A stretch of DNA of 31,081 bases. Source: RPQK01 sp041946865 (GTDB lineage: Bacteria > Acidobacteriota > UBA6911 > RPQK01). Positions 1 to 8,271 of the stretch are shown here, in pieces; position 1 is the first letter of the stretch, and each line of letters opens with the position of its first letter. Location: the NCBI GenBank assembly GCA_041946865.1, contig JBHGBF010000046.1, positions 1 through 31,081 of the forward strand, given 5' to 3'. Both the position numbers and the translations under genes were made by a program. Below the pieces are notes generated by a model. That model saw only the letters and a program-made list of their open reading frames with translations. It did no database searches and was not told where the DNA came from.

Positions 1-134
1 AAGCACCCGCCTCTCTCCTCGTTGCTGCCACACTCCCAACAAAAAACTGAGGGGTTACCTTGCAGCGAATTTTCTCCTCTTTCCTGCCAGACAGGTCTGC
101 TAGTATCGGGGAGCTTGGAGGGAACGGAGCATCT

Positions 135-1589
135 ATGAGCGGTTTTTTTGGAGTCGTTGCGGACGGCGATTGTGTCGAGGATCTTTTTTACGGCACCGAC
201 TACCATTCCCACCTGGGCACCCGGCGGGCTGGAATCGCAGTAGCCGGCGAATCAGGGATTCAGAGGGTTATACACGATATTACCGACTCGCCTTTCAGGA
301 GCAAGTTCCAGGACGAACGGCGGGCGATGAAAGGCCGGGTTGGAATCGGCGTCATCAGCGATTATGAAGACCAGCCCCTTATCATCGGCTCACACCTGGG
401 TCTTTATGCCATCGTGACGATCGGCGCCATCAAGAACACCGACGAATTGGTCAGCAAGGCCTTTGCCCATCGAAATGTCCATTTTTCCGAGATGAGCGGC
501 GGGGAGCTGAATGCGACCGAGTTGATCGCGACGCTGATCAACGCCGAGGCGAGCTTTGAAGAGGGAATTGCGAAGGCGCAGGAGGCGATCAAGGGCTCCT
601 GTTCGCTGCTCCTGCTGACCGAGCGCGGCATTTACGCAGCCCGCGACCGGTTCGGCAAGACTCCGGTCATCATCGGACACAAGAGCGGCGCTTACGCGGC
701 CACTTTTGAGAGCTCCGCCTTCCCCAACCTCGGTTACGAAGTCGAGCGTGAGCTCGGCCCCGGCGAAGTCGTGCTGATTTCGCACAAGGGAGTAGAGCGG
801 CGTGTGGCCCCGGGCAACCTGACGAGCATTTGCGCCTTCCTTTGGATTTACTATGGCTATCCTTCGTCCACCTACGAAGGCGTCAATGTCGAGGAGACTC
901 GTAATCGCTGCGGCGCCACCCTGGCCCGCAGGGACGACGTGTCGGTGGACATCGTGGCCGGCATTCCGGATTCCGGCGTGGGCCACGCCATCGGGTATGC
1001 GAGCGAGTCGGGAATGCCGTACCGGCGCCCGTTCGTTAAATACACACCCACCTGGCCCCGCAGCTTCATGCCTCCCGTCCAGGCAACCCGCGACCTGGTG
1101 GCCAAGATGAAGCTGATTCCGGTGCAGGCCGTCATCATTGGGAAACGCTTGCTCTTTTGTGAAGACTCGATTGTCAGGGGGACGCAGCTGAAGGACACGA
1201 TCAGACGGCTTTACGAGTACGGCGCGAAGGAAGTGCACATGCGCCCCGCATGCCCTCCGCTTGTCTTCGGCTGCCCCTTCCTGAATTTTTCCAGATCGCG
1301 GTCGGAGCTTGATCTGGCCGCCCGGCGGGCGATCAAGGAGCTGGAAGGACAGGACGTGGTCCGGCTGGATGAGTACACCGCGGAGGGATCGGAGGCCTAC
1401 CAGGCCATGGTAGACCGTATCGCCACCCGTCTTGGCGTCACTAGCCTGCGGTACCAGAGGCTTGCCGACATGATCGAGGCCATCGGGTTGCCCCGCGAGA
1501 AGCTGTGCACCTTTTGTTGGACCGGCTGCGACCCGTCGGGACAGTTTGCAGGGCTGCAGCGGCAGACATGCTCTGAAAAGCACGCCTGA
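135..1589 (+). CDS. PurF-like amidophosphoribosyltransferase paralogue with degenerate glutaminase domain
   Basis: The 484-residue protein has the PurF layout: an Ntn-type glutaminase-like half (about 1-230) and a type I phosphoribosyltransferase half (about 230-480). The PRPP loop is visible as EDSIVRGT at about 343-350, and IPDSG at about 278 matches the PurF pattern. Cysteines at about 233, 380, 458 and 461 (CTFC) fit the positions of the Fe-S ligands of Bacillus-type PurF. The usual catalytic Cys after the initiator Met is Ser (MSGFFGVV), and the Arg and Asn-Gly of the glutamine pocket are not where PurF has them. Canonical PurF makes phosphoribosylamine from PRPP and glutamine; this one may use ammonia or have another role. 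An upstream TTG at 60 would extend the protein, but the ATG at 135 has a purine-rich GGAG site just before it and puts the Ser at position 2. Family call is firm; activity is inferred. Confidence 0.85.
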   Translation: MSGFFGVVADGDCVEDLFYGTDYHSHLGTRRAGIAVAGESGIQRVIHDITDSPFRSKFQDERRAMKGRVGIGVISDYEDQPLIIGSHLGLYAIVTIGAIKNTDELVSKAFAHRNVHFSEMSGGELNATELIATLINAEASFEEGIAKAQEAIKGSCSLLLLTERGIYAARDRFGKTPVIIGHKSGAYAATFESSAFPNLGYEVERELGPGEVVLISHKGVERRVAPGNLTSICAFLWIYYGYPSSTYEGVNVEETRNRCGATLARRDDVSVDIVAGIPDSGVGHAIGYASESGMPYRRPFVKYTPTWPRSFMPPVQATRDLVAKMKLIPVQAVIIGKRLLFCEDSIVRGTQLKDTIRRLYEYGAKEVHMRPACPPLVFGCPFLNFSRSRSELDLAARRAIKELEGQDVVRLDEYTAEGSEAYQAMVDRIATRLGVTSLRYQRLADMIEAIGLPREKLCTFCWTGCDPSGQFAGLQRQTCSEKHA

Positions 1590-1678
1590 CAAACCAACGC
1601 ATTTCAAAAACTGGCTGCGGCGCGGGCTGGTGGTGAGAGCGCTGCGTGCCGGGAATGGAAGCTGGAGGAGGGCCGACT

Positions 1679-3016
1679 ATGCAGAGAAAACACCTGCGGA
1701 TGGGGTTGCTGTTGCTGGCCTTGCCGGCGATGCTCGCGCTCCAGTCACGAGCCGAGACCCGGGGGCCGATCCGAGTCAGCCCGGACCATCGGTATTTTGT
1801 CGACGCCGACGGGAAACCGTTCTTCTGGCTGGGCGATACGGCCTGGCCGCTGTTTGCGCAATACGGAAAGGACCAAGCCGAGTCCTATCTGCGTAACCGC
1901 GCCACCAAAGGTTTTACCGTTATCCAAGGAGTGCTCGCCTGGGGCCGCGGGACCGGTTTCGAGTCGAAAGCCCCGATGGCGAACGCAGCAGGCGACAAGC
2001 CCTGGCTCAATGATAACCCCGCCACTCCGAACGACGCTTACTTTCGTCACGTGGACCATCTCGTCGACTTTGCACGGCAACAAGGGCTGATTCTGGCCAT
2101 GCTGCCCACTTGGGGTTACTACGTCAACGATGTCCAGGCCATCAACCTGCAGAACGCCCGGGCTTACGGCCGATGGCTGGGGCATAGGTACAAGATGGCT
2201 TCCAACGTCGTCTGGGTGAACGGTGGGGACAGGATTGCCACCGGATTCGAGGGAGTTTACCGGGAGCTGGCGCGCGGTCTGCGCGAGGGTGACGGCGGCA
2301 CCCACCTGATTACATACCACCCTTGCGGCTGGCGCTCCTCGGCCCAGTATTTCCACACTGACGACTGGCTTGACTTCAACATGATCGAAACATGGACAGA
2401 GTGGTCGAAGATCTACCCGGCGATCATTGCCGACAGCCTTTTGATTCCGCGCAAACCGGTTGTCCTTGGCGAAGGCGCGTACGAAAACGGGCCTGAATAC
2501 CCGCAAGGGCCGATCACGCCGCTCATTGTTCGACGACAGGCCTGGTGGTCTTTCATGGCCGGAGGCTTTCATACTTACGGCCAGAACCAGATGTGGCGCA
2601 TGGACCCCGGCTGGGAATCCACCTTCGATACGCCCGGCGCAGAGCACGTCACCCTGATGCGCAAGATCCTGGAGAGCCTGCGCTGGTGGGAGCTGAATCC
2701 CGATCAGGGCTTGTTTGCCAGTGGAATTGGAAGCGAAAGAACGCTGAATACGGCCATGCGCTCGCCGCAAGGCGATCTGACCCTAGTCTACCTTTCCAGC
2801 CAGTGCACGGTCTTTTTGCACTTGGACAAGATCGCGGCCAAGGAGGTCCGGATGACCTGGATCAACCCTTCGACCGGAGAGCGCAAAGAGGCCGGGGTGT
2901 TCCGCACTGGTAATCTCAACGGCAAGGTTTTCCCCGACGGACAGACCCGGCATTTTTCTACGCCAGGCCACTGGGAAGACGCCCTGCTGCTGCTTGAGGC
3001 AGTCCCCACGACGTGA
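1679..3016 (+). CDS. Secreted DUF4038/GH140-like glycoside hydrolase (apiosidase-like)
   Basis: This 445-residue protein begins with a signal peptide (basic MQRKHLR, then a Leu/Ala-rich stretch to about 25). The DUF4038 TIM-barrel follows from about 28 (VSPDHRYFVDADGKPFFWLGD) to about 345, and a small C-terminal beta domain of the 'putative collagen-binding' type occupies about 350-440. GH140 apiosidases use an Asp acid/base and a Glu nucleophile; the matching candidates here are D184 in NGGDRI and E265 in VLGEGAYENG. GH140 releases apiose-containing side chains from rhamnogalacturonan II, but many DUF4038 proteins have unknown substrates, so specificity is not certain. The ATG at 1679 is preceded by a strong GGAGGAGG site; an earlier in-frame start at 1646 lacks one and would spoil the signal peptide. 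It lies 89 bases after the PurF-like gene and fits the other glycan-degrading genes downstream. Confidence 0.85.
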   Translation: MQRKHLRMGLLLLALPAMLALQSRAETRGPIRVSPDHRYFVDADGKPFFWLGDTAWPLFAQYGKDQAESYLRNRATKGFTVIQGVLAWGRGTGFESKAPMANAAGDKPWLNDNPATPNDAYFRHVDHLVDFARQQGLILAMLPTWGYYVNDVQAINLQNARAYGRWLGHRYKMASNVVWVNGGDRIATGFEGVYRELARGLREGDGGTHLITYHPCGWRSSAQYFHTDDWLDFNMIETWTEWSKIYPAIIADSLLIPRKPVVLGEGAYENGPEYPQGPITPLIVRRQAWWSFMAGGFHTYGQNQMWRMDPGWESTFDTPGAEHVTLMRKILESLRWWELNPDQGLFASGIGSERTLNTAMRSPQGDLTLVYLSSQCTVFLHLDKIAAKEVRMTWINPSTGERKEAGVFRTGNLNGKVFPDGQTRHFSTPGHWEDALLLLEAVPTT

Positions 3017-3165
3017 GCCCCGTCCTGACCCGGAACATGTCGCTGCCGGACGTGGTAATCTGCTCTTAATCAGATCGTTCGCTTGAATCGATCAGGGCAC
3101 CGGAAATCAAGTGCCGTACACGGCCTGGCAAGGTTTATGGTGTACTGACTAAGAAGGAGATCTCT

Positions 3166-3415
3166 ATGGCTCGATTAGGTCGACGAGATTTCATTCAGGC
3201 GACGGTGGCAGCGGCTGTCGGCGGGGTCTTCGGCCCGGAGGGGCGCGCTGCCCGCCGGGCAGTTTGGGCTTGGCCACGGCGCCGGCGCTCACGCGCCCGA
3301 CGAGTACTTCGTCGTTGCCTCGCAGAATCCGAAGATTCAGGGCTTCGACGGGGCTGCATTCGCGTACGTCCAGTACTTGTATGGCCTTGCCGCTGTCAGT
3401 ACGTCAGCACTTTGA
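3166..3415 (+). pseudogene. Remnant of a Tat-exported peptidase-like gene (internal deletion and frameshift)
   Basis: A good ribosome site (AAGGAG, 3154-3159) precedes an ATG that starts a Tat-like leader, MARLGRRDFIQATVAAAVGG. The reading frame then loses protein character and becomes Arg-rich. In the next frame, from about 3251 to a stop at 3413-3415, the peptide reads LPAGQFGLGHGAGAHAPDEY and continues with NPKIQGFDGAAFAYVQYLYGLAA. This looks like the conserved C-terminal end of a metallopeptidase such as the M20 family. The most economical reading is that a secreted peptidase gene lost its middle and kept its first 25 or so codons and its tail out of frame. The family assignment comes from memory of C-terminal motifs and is moderate. 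The same frame as the ATG stays open to 3501, but that product is unlikely to be real. Confidence 0.55.
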
Positions 3416-3546
3416 AGACGCAAAAGCCGCAGACCAGGTCGCAGATCTCGGGAATTCCCCGGGCTGTCGAAATTTTTCCCGGCGTTTCGATATATAGGTG
3501 AGAGAGGCACAGCCTTCCCAAAAAACAAACCCTAAGGAGAAACGCG

Positions 3547-3963
3547 ATGCGATTCATGGTGATCGTCAAAGCAAACAAGGACTCAGAGGCCGGCGTAATG
3601 CCGGGCCGGGAGATCCTTGAGGCAATGACCAAATACAACGAAGAACTGGCCAAGGCCGGAGTTCTGTTGGCAGCCGAAGGACTGCATCCGAGCTCAAAGG
3701 GCGTCCGAGTCCGGTTTTCAGGCAAGAAAACGACCGTGATCGACGGACCTTTTGCGGAAACCAAGGAGCTGGTCGCAGGTTTCTGGCTTTGGAACGTGAA
3801 GTCAAAGGAGGAGGCAATCGAGTGGATCAAGCGGTCTCCGATGCAGGACACCGAAGTTGAGATTCGCCAGGTGTTCGAGGCCGAGGACTTCGGCCCGGAA
3901 TTCACCCCCGAGCTTCGCGAAAAAGAAGAGAGACTGCGGGAGCAGTTGGCCGGCAAGAAGTGA
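3547..3963 (+). CDS. YCII-related (DGPF domain) protein
   Basis: This 138-residue soluble protein carries the family signature DGPFAETKELVAGFWLW at about 66-82, after a ferredoxin-like N-terminus (MRFMVIVKANKDSE). The length is usual for the family. A TAAGGAG site lies 8 bases before the ATG. DGPF/YCII proteins are small dimeric alpha/beta proteins whose reaction is mostly unknown. In many genomes they sit next to an ECF sigma factor, but none is present here. The C-terminal 20 residues are Lys/Glu rich and probably helical. It stands alone between the peptidase remnant and a palindromic repeat that begins about 27 bases after its stop. Confidence 0.85.
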   Translation: MRFMVIVKANKDSEAGVMPGREILEAMTKYNEELAKAGVLLAAEGLHPSSKGVRVRFSGKKTTVIDGPFAETKELVAGFWLWNVKSKEEAIEWIKRSPMQDTEVEIRQVFEAEDFGPEFTPELREKEERLREQLAGKK

Positions 3964-3989
3964 GCAAAGAGATGAACGAGCGAAGGGGC

Positions 3990-4107
3990 GAGTAACGGCT
4001 CAGTCTTGGTAGAGCGGGGCTCCGAAAGCACTTCGGAGCCGCAAGCGCAGCGCTTTCCAGCGGACCGTCAGCGGACGGGGAGCGCGTCGGGTGCGTCCCG
4101 TTACCAC
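3990..4107 (+). repeat. Palindromic intergenic repeat, copy A
   Basis: This is the first of three related copies in the window (the others are 7217-7327 and, inverted, 7345-7424). Shared blocks are GAGTAA, CTCAGTC, GGCTCCGAAAG, GCCGCAAGCG and AGCGCGTCGGGTGCGT. Inside it a perfect 9-bp hairpin, GGCTCCGAA (4018-4026) with TTCGGAGCC (4032-4040) and a 5-base loop, could act as a 3' mRNA hairpin for the YCII gene. It has no coding capacity that I can see and no transposase. It is best described as a REP- or MITE-like element. Confidence 0.7.
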
Positions 4108-4192
4108 CGTACCCTCCATGTTTAATTGATCACTGGACTTTGGCGAAAGTATACAGATGAATCACAACAGGAACCGCTGCTGTGTGGCTGTA

Positions 4193-4250
4193 TCACGCTG
4201 AAAGCGTGAAGCATGACAGCCCCAAGGTAGCGCTTTTCAGCTACCCTGGG
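4193..4250 (+). repeat. Two adjacent hairpins in the leader of the beta-helix/propeller gene
   Basis: A perfect 7-bp stem (TCACGCT, loop GAA, AGCGTGA; 4193-4209) is followed by an 11-bp stem with one mismatch (CCCAAGGTAGC, 8-base loop, GCTACCCTGGG; 4221-4250). The stretch ends about 45 bases before the TTG start at 4295. It may be a structured 5' leader or another dispersed intergenic repeat. It does not match a riboswitch class that I recognise. The rest of 4108-4192 shows nothing else. Confidence 0.5.
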
Positions 4251-4294
4251 CAATTTGGTGTGTACGCCCGTTCCCTGAAGGGGATAAACAGCGG

Positions 4295-7198
4295 TTGTCT
4301 CGCGCAACTCTGGCCGGAACGGCCGTCGTCTACCTTACTTTTTGTTCGCTCAGCCTCGCCGGACCGTCCTACTACACCACCCGGATAGACGACCCGAAGG
4401 CTGTCTACCTGACTTCCGATGAGTTTCCGGTCCGGGCGGACGGGATCAATGACGACTCCATCGGGCTGCAACAGGCGATTGACCGGGTCCAGGAAACGAC
4501 CCGTACAGGCATCGTCTTTGTTCCCGAGGGAAGGTACCGGCTTGGAAAGACGGTTTATGTCTGGCCCGGGATTCGACTGATCGGCTATGGGAGTCGCCGG
4601 CCGGTCTTCATCCTGGCCGAGAACACCCCGGGTTTCCAGGAGGGATCCGGCAAGTACCTGGTTTTCTTCGCCGGAGGGCGGCCACGTGCCGCCGGCCAAC
4701 CGATTCGGGACGGCAATCCGGGCACGTTTTACAGCGCGATGGCCAACATCGACATGGAAATCCGGCAGGGCAACCCGGCCGCGGTGGCGGTGCGCTTCCA
4801 TATCGCCCAGCATTGCTACCTGGCTCACATGGATTTCCATATCGGGCCGGGGAAAGCGGCGCTCGAGGACATCGGCAATGAAGGGGAGGATCTGCGCTTT
4901 TTCGGCGGTGACTACGGCATTGTTACGGGGAAGACAGCGCCCAGCTGGCAGTACCTGCTTATCGATTCCGTCTTCGAGGGCCAGCGCGTGGCGGCGATCA
5001 AGACGCACGAAGCCGGTCTTACCCTGGTTCGTGACCAGTTCAAGTCGGTCCCGACCGCCGTGGCCATAGATCCCCAGTTTGCCGAGGAGCTCTGGCTCAA
5101 GGACTGCCGGTTTGAGAACATATTGGGACCGGCTTTGGTTATCAGCAACGAGAACAACGCCCGCACGCAGGTCAACGCTGAGGATCTGGTCTGCAGCCAG
5201 GTTCCCGTTTTTGCCAGCTTCCGCGAGACAGGCAAGCAACTGGCCGGTCCGGCGCCGATTTACGTGGTAAAGCAGTTTTCCCACGGTCTGCATCTTGCGA
5301 GCCTCGATGCGGTGGGCGAGATCACCACCACGTATAAGGCGAGCCCGACGGCGAGTCTGCCGGCGGCAATTCCCTCGGATATCCCCGACTTGCCGGCTCG
5401 AGACACCTGGGTGAATGTCAGGAGCCTGGGAGTGAAGGGCGATGGCCAGACGGACGATACCGCGGCACTCCAAGCCGCCATCTCAAGCCACCGGACCCTT
5501 TACCTGCCCATGGGGTGGTACCGGGTCACGGACACGCTGGTTCTCCGGCCGGAAACCGTGCTGATTGGGCTGCATCCGGCCGCCACCGTGATCGATCTCC
5601 CGGACTCGACTCCGACGTTCCAGGGACCGGGGGCCCCGAAGGCCCTGCTGGAAGCGCCGAAGGGCGGGTCGAACATCGTCACCGGCATCGGGCTCTACAC
5701 GGGCGGGATTAACGGGCGGGCTGTAGCGGCAAAGTGGATGGCCGGCAAGGATTCGCTGATGAATGATGTGCGGTTTCTCGGCGGTCACGGGACGAACCGC
5801 CCGGACGGCACTCGCGAGGAGGTCTACAACAATACGCACACGGCCGACCCGGACCTGAACCGCCGCTGGGACGGCCAGTACTACAGTCTCTGGATCACGA
5901 ACGGGGGCGGCGGCACTTTCAAAGACATCTGGACACCCGATACCTTCGCGCAAGCCGGCATGTGTATTTCGGATACGACAACCGAGGGCCGTGTCTACTT
6001 GATGTCCATTGAGCACCATGTCCGCAACGAGGTGATCCTGCGACGGGCCTCGAACTGGAAACTCTACGCGCTTCAGTTCGAGGAGGAACGCGGAGAGAGC
6101 GCCGAGGCGCTGCCGCTCGAAATCGACAACTGCACCAACATCACCCTGGCCAACACCTTCCTGTACCGGGTCGTGAGCAGCTATGCGCCCTTCCCGTATG
6201 CGGTGAGAGTCGCGAATTCGCGCGATATCCGGTTTCTGAATGTGCATTCATATACCGACTGCCGGGCGCCCTTTGACAGCACGATCTTCGACCGGACAAG
6301 CAACCTCCGCACGCGAGAGAACGAATTCGCGGTGCTCACGGTTAACAGCCAGCCGGTCAGCGATCAGCCGCGGGCTGCCGGCGCCCCACGCAGCAAAGTC
6401 GAAAAGCTGGCCAGCGGCTTCTACAATATCGCGGGACTCGCGGTCGACCCGGCCGGGGACGTTTACTTCACTGATCCACGCCGCCAATCCATTTACCGCT
6501 GGTCGGTCGCGCACCGTCAGCTCGCGCTCATACGCGACAATCCGCTCGACCCGGTTCAGCTGGCGTTCGATAAGTCCGGGAACCTGCTCGTCGTGTCCCA
6601 TGCGGGAAAAGGAATCGTCTATGCCTTGCGTCCGGAAGCGCGGGAGGACGAGCTCGTGATGCTCGAGCCGCAGCCGGTCGCCCCGCGACCGGGCTCTGTC
6701 CCGGTGCTGCCGGTCAACCGCTATCGGAACCGGCCCGACTTCATCGAGACAGCGACCGAGGTCAAGTCGGCCCACTACGTTTCGCCGGACGGGAGCGTCT
6801 TTCTGCCGGCCGACGCGGACTTCGTCAAGGGCGTCCTTTACTACGGCGCCAAAATGAGCGACGTGCTGCGCGCTTTCGCCCTCGCTCCCGCGGTCACGGG
6901 ACGCCCCTTCTACGTCTGCAATGAGCCGGAACAGAAGACGTTCGCCTTCCGGGTCGAGCTGGACGGGAGACTCTCCGAGCCCAAGCTGTTTGTCGAAAAG
7001 GGAGGGCAGGCGGTGACCTCGGATCTCGACGGCAACGTTTACATAGCCGCAGGACGGATCTTTGTTTACGATCCGAACGGTCGCTTACTCCGGACAATCG
7101 ATGTCCCGGAGAGACCCACCGGCCTGATTTTCGGCGGCAAGGACCGGCAGACGCTCTTCATTGCCGCACGGACGTCGCTTTACGCGATTCCGGAGTAA
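4295..7198 (+). CDS. Secreted double pectate-lyase-3 beta-helix protein fused to an SMP-30-like propeller
   Basis: This is a 967-residue secreted protein. A short signal peptide (about 1-23, ending SLSLAG) is followed by two pectate_lyase_3-type N-terminal cassettes: one at about 45-105 (ADGINDDSIGLQQAID ... GRYRLGKTVYV) and one at about 375-430 (VKGDGQTDDTAALQAAI ... GWYRVTDTLVL). Each leads into a right-handed beta-helix, an arrangement seen in GH55-like and related proteins. From about 700 the sequence becomes a six-bladed-propeller type of SMP-30/gluconolactonase (GLAVDPAGDVYFTD, AFDKSGNLLVVS, SDLDGNVYIAAG). The substrate is unknown; glycan lyase or hydrolase activity on an acidic or beta-glucan chain is possible, and catalytic residues cannot be assigned by eye. 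The frame is open only from 4217, and TTG at 4295 is the one usable start, with AAGGGG about 11 bases upstream. The gene is bracketed by related palindromic repeats. Confidence 0.8.
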   Translation: MSRATLAGTAVVYLTFCSLSLAGPSYYTTRIDDPKAVYLTSDEFPVRADGINDDSIGLQQAIDRVQETTRTGIVFVPEGRYRLGKTVYVWPGIRLIGYGSRRPVFILAENTPGFQEGSGKYLVFFAGGRPRAAGQPIRDGNPGTFYSAMANIDMEIRQGNPAAVAVRFHIAQHCYLAHMDFHIGPGKAALEDIGNEGEDLRFFGGDYGIVTGKTAPSWQYLLIDSVFEGQRVAAIKTHEAGLTLVRDQFKSVPTAVAIDPQFAEELWLKDCRFENILGPALVISNENNARTQVNAEDLVCSQVPVFASFRETGKQLAGPAPIYVVKQFSHGLHLASLDAVGEITTTYKASPTASLPAAIPSDIPDLPARDTWVNVRSLGVKGDGQTDDTAALQAAISSHRTLYLPMGWYRVTDTLVLRPETVLIGLHPAATVIDLPDSTPTFQGPGAPKALLEAPKGGSNIVTGIGLYTGGINGRAVAAKWMAGKDSLMNDVRFLGGHGTNRPDGTREEVYNNTHTADPDLNRRWDGQYYSLWITNGGGGTFKDIWTPDTFAQAGMCISDTTTEGRVYLMSIEHHVRNEVILRRASNWKLYALQFEEERGESAEALPLEIDNCTNITLANTFLYRVVSSYAPFPYAVRVANSRDIRFLNVHSYTDCRAPFDSTIFDRTSNLRTRENEFAVLTVNSQPVSDQPRAAGAPRSKVEKLASGFYNIAGLAVDPAGDVYFTDPRRQSIYRWSVAHRQLALIRDNPLDPVQLAFDKSGNLLVVSHAGKGIVYALRPEAREDELVMLEPQPVAPRPGSVPVLPVNRYRNRPDFIETATEVKSAHYVSPDGSVFLPADADFVKGVLYYGAKMSDVLRAFALAPAVTGRPFYVCNEPEQKTFAFRVELDGRLSEPKLFVEKGGQAVTSDLDGNVYIAAGRIFVYDPNGRLLRTIDVPERPTGLIFGGKDRQTLFIAARTSLYAIPE

Positions 7199-7216
7199 AC
7201 TATAGAAACAGACCAC

Positions 7217-7327
7217 GAGTAAGCCCTCAGTCTTCGCAGGGCGCGGCTCCGAAAGTGCCACAGAGCCCGCGCCGCCTTTGCGCACCGCCAGCGGATGGGA
7301 AGCGCGTCGGGTGCGTGCCGGAACCAA
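7217..7327 (+). repeat. Palindromic intergenic repeat, copy B
   Basis: It starts 18 bases after the stop of the beta-helix/propeller gene, in the same orientation and with the same order of blocks as copy A. With copy C it forms a long inverted repeat: 7245-7267 pairs with 7386-7408 (22 of 23 bases), and 7298-7319 with 7345-7366 (19 of 22). Lying between convergent genes, the pair could fold into one large hairpin and stop transcription from both sides. Confidence 0.75.
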
Positions 7328-7344
7328 GATCGATTCGTACTGAA

Positions 7345-7424
7345 GGCACGCACCCAACGCGCTCCGCAAAAAGCGCCCCGCTTGCGGCTCTGTGGCGCTT
7401 TCGGAGCCGCGACTGAGCGGTTAC
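7345..7424 (-). repeat. Palindromic intergenic repeat, copy C (inverted)
   Basis: Read on the minus strand it begins GTAACCGCTCAGTC and ends GGGTGCGTGCC, matching copies A and B with short internal deletions. It keeps the GCCGCAAGCG block that copy B has lost, so A and C are not simply duplicates of B. The remaining stretch, 7425-7540, shows no gene or clear signal. Confidence 0.7.
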
Positions 7425-7540
7425 GACCACGAGGGTTCTGGCCAATTTGCCCGAGTTCTACGCAGCTTTCCAAGTTAAAGAGGGCGATCGCCTGTACCGG
7501 CCCCCGACCAGAGGGTCAAAATCCGGTAAGCGCCACCAGC

Positions 7541-8110
7541 TCAATTCGTCAGCTTGTCAGGCTTGAGTGTGGTCTGCCAGCGGGTGTAGGCGTCGTCGCG
7601 CAGGGCCTCCAGGTCGCGCTTGACCAGGTTCAGTCCGAAAACACACAGCTCGAAAGAATCGGCCAGCTGGCGGAACAACGGAGCTTCGTCCCGGTACTCG
7701 AACTGATCAAAAGACGAAACAATCTGGTAAGACTCCCGGCCGACCTTTACGTAGTCTATATAAGCATCCAACCGGATCGGGCGGCGGGAGAGAGAGGCGA
7801 CGTATTCAGGAAACAGGCCGGTCAAAAAGAGCGTGTAGTCCCCGATATGCTTGCGCACGGCCCGTTCGCGGTCGAAGGAAGCCGCCTCCAGACGGGGATC
7901 CGACTCGATCAGCATCTCGCCCACGTCTTCCAGCCTCTGGCCGCGCGCATTGCGAATCCTGTAAAGACTGTCCACGTGGGTAAAGTCGGTTAACAAGGTG
8001 GCTACGTAGTCGATGACGCGCGGTTCACGAACCTGAACATCTTTGTAGAAGCGTCTCGCGACGAGTTTCGCAAAAAGTTTACTCAGCGGATGGTCTCGGC
8101 CAATGTACAT
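7541..8110 (-). CDS. Conserved-looking hypothetical protein, function unknown
   Basis: The 189-residue protein starts MYIGRDHPLSKLFAKLVARR. It has no signal peptide, membrane segment or recognisable catalytic motif. It is rich in charged residues spread along predicted alpha/beta segments, with one notable stretch RLDAYIDYVKVGRESYQIV at about 128-146. The composition and codon use fit a real cytoplasmic protein: a GGAGGG site lies about 11 bases before the ATG, and the opposite-strand frames look like shadows. It is transcribed divergently from the sulfatase-like operon, sharing a 161-base intergenic region, so a shared promoter region is possible. I do not recognise the family. Confidence 0.65.
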   Translation of the reverse strand: MYIGRDHPLSKLFAKLVARRFYKDVQVREPRVIDYVATLLTDFTHVDSLYRIRNARGQRLEDVGEMLIESDPRLEAASFDRERAVRKHIGDYTLFLTGLFPEYVASLSRRPIRLDAYIDYVKVGRESYQIVSSFDQFEYRDEAPLFRQLADSFELCVFGLNLVKRDLEALRDDAYTRWQTTLKPDKLTN

Positions 8111-8271
8111 GCTCGGCTTTCCCTCCGTCTTTTCTCCTCCTCTGTTCTATTTTACCAATTGCCAGCGGCCGGAGGGCGTTGAGAGAGTCGGTCGTTGCCC
8201 TGCTCCTTTTGCGTAAGGATGACGCCCGGGGCGCTGTTCACCGGGGTAGCAAGCGCGTTTGCCGTGTTATC

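Noticed and set aside
60..134. TTG at 60 as start of the PurF-like gene
   Set aside because: The extension looks non-coding and would bury the Ser at the nucleophile position; ATG 135 has its own purine-rich site.
390..1607. Long open minus-strand frame of about 405 codons opposite the PurF-like gene
   Set aside because: It is an antisense shadow in GC-rich DNA. Its translation has no recognisable motif and the plus-strand frame carries clear PurF motifs.
4241..5473. Long open minus-strand frame opposite the beta-helix/propeller gene
   Set aside because: It shows no domain or ribosome site; the plus strand has two pectate_lyase_3 cassettes over the same bases.
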